Source: an uncultured Bacteroidota bacterium (lineage in GTDB: Bacteria; Bacteroidota; Bacteroidia; Bacteroidales; UBA12077). From it: DNA of 64,000 nucleotides. Each line of letters begins with the position of its first letter. Position 1 is the stretch's first letter. The stretch spans positions 1-64,000 of the forward strand of contig CAJXLK010000008.1 of the NCBI GenBank assembly GCA_913055635.1. Reading direction: 5' to 3'. The translations under genes and the position numbers were made by a program. The notes beneath the pieces were generated by a model. It saw only the letters and a list, made by a program, of their open reading frames with translations, did not search any database and had not been told where the DNA came from. Shown here piece by piece: positions 63,585 through 64,000 of the stretch.

Positions 63585-64000
63585 ATGTCACGTATAGGTG
63601 TACAACCAATTCAACTGCCATCGGGGGTCCATGTTTCGGTGGACGAGAACAACGAGGTCCATGTAAAAGGCCCCAAAGGCGAATCATCCAGGGTCATCGA
63701 CCCGGCCATTACCGTGGAAGTCGATGACCAGCAGGTGGTGCTCTCGCGCAAGAGCAACCAGAAGAAGATAAAAGCCCTGCACGGTTTATCCAGGGCTCTG
63801 ATCAACAATATGGTGGAAGGCGTCTCGCAAGGATACAGCATTCAGCTGGAATTCAATGGGGTAGGTTATCGTGCTGAAGCCAAAGGCCAGGTCCTGGAGA
63901 TGAGCGTGGGTTATTCGCACGATATCCATTTTGAGATTCCCGAAGAGATACAACTCGAAGCCAAAACCGAGCGCAGAAGCAATCCCAAGGTGACACTGAC
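63585..64000 (+). CDS. rplF: Large ribosomal subunit protein uL6 (cut by right window edge)
   Basis: The first 138 codons of uL6 are present and the frame is open to the window end. It starts MSRIGVQPIQLPSGVHVSVD. The segments VHVKGPKGESS, NQKKIKALHGLSRALINNMV and EFNGVGYRAEAKGQVLEM match the family. uL6 lies near the sarcin-ricin loop and is needed for late 50S assembly. The operon probably continues beyond the window (rplR, rpsE and others). Confidence 0.96.
   Translation, partial: MSRIGVQPIQLPSGVHVSVDENNEVHVKGPKGESSRVIDPAITVEVDDQQVVLSRKSNQKKIKALHGLSRALINNMVEGVSQGYSIQLEFNGVGYRAEAKGQVLEMSVGYSHDIHFEIPEEIQLEAKTERRSNPKVTL

Overview
The window reads as a chromosomal segment of a Bacteroidota bacterium, most likely an anaerobic or fermentative member of the Bacteroidales/Marinilabiliales type. 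The grounds are an LpxC-FabZ fusion, SprA and a PorV-like protein of the type IX secretion system, a ruvA-sprA-gcvH cluster, DUF4837 and OmpL47-type exported proteins, exported proteins with Gln just after the predicted signal peptide, and many -7 boxes matching TAnnTTTG. HydF points to [FeFe]-hydrogenase use. The order-level placement is inference. Nearly all of the window is housekeeping sequence. I see no CRISPR array, prophage, transposase or evident defence island.

Layout. Positions 1-7.4 kb hold signalling genes (the tail of a histidine kinase, then a response regulator with its TPR histidine kinase), the initiator tRNA on the minus strand, a small ORF flanked by 16-bp repeats, and an exported OmpL47-like protein. 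Positions 7.7-16.7 kb (plus strand) hold envelope and metabolic genes: M23 peptidase, dxr, rseP, tatA, a MltD-like transglycosylase, a DUF4837 lipoprotein, an M17 aminopeptidase and pdxA. Positions 16.8-24.0 kb (minus) hold the Fe-S assembly run sufB-sufC-sufD-sufS-sufE-sufT with queG at its end; thiL diverges from it. Positions 25.5-30.0 kb (minus) hold lipid A genes lpxD, lpxC-fabZ and lpxA plus an HD phosphohydrolase. Positions 30.2-35.2 kb (plus) hold rimP-nusA-infB behind a promoter and a terminator-like leader hairpin. Positions 35.3-43.7 kb (minus) hold ruvA, the 2479-residue sprA and gcvH. Positions 43.9-46.9 kb (plus) hold aspA and hydF. Positions 47.1-53.1 kb are mixed: a methyltransferase, a glutaminyl cyclase lipoprotein, a small HAD-like hydrolase, a PorV-like protein, pssA, purS and DAHP synthase/chorismate mutase. 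From 53.4 kb to the right edge runs a fused str-S10-spc ribosomal protein operon (rpsL to a truncated rplF) without tuf.

The most unusual features are non-coding: a cluster of GC-rich palindromes whose last copy supplies the queG stop codon; a 55-bp tandem repeat that duplicates the 3' end of the chorismate mutase gene; a partial copy of the initiator tRNA 3' end and its downstream sequence; an 8-bp microsatellite between sufB and sufC; and the rimP leader hairpin. On the protein side, the aspA-hydF pairing and a His-to-Gln change in the HydF cluster motif deserve attention. I did not find a clearly undescribed system.
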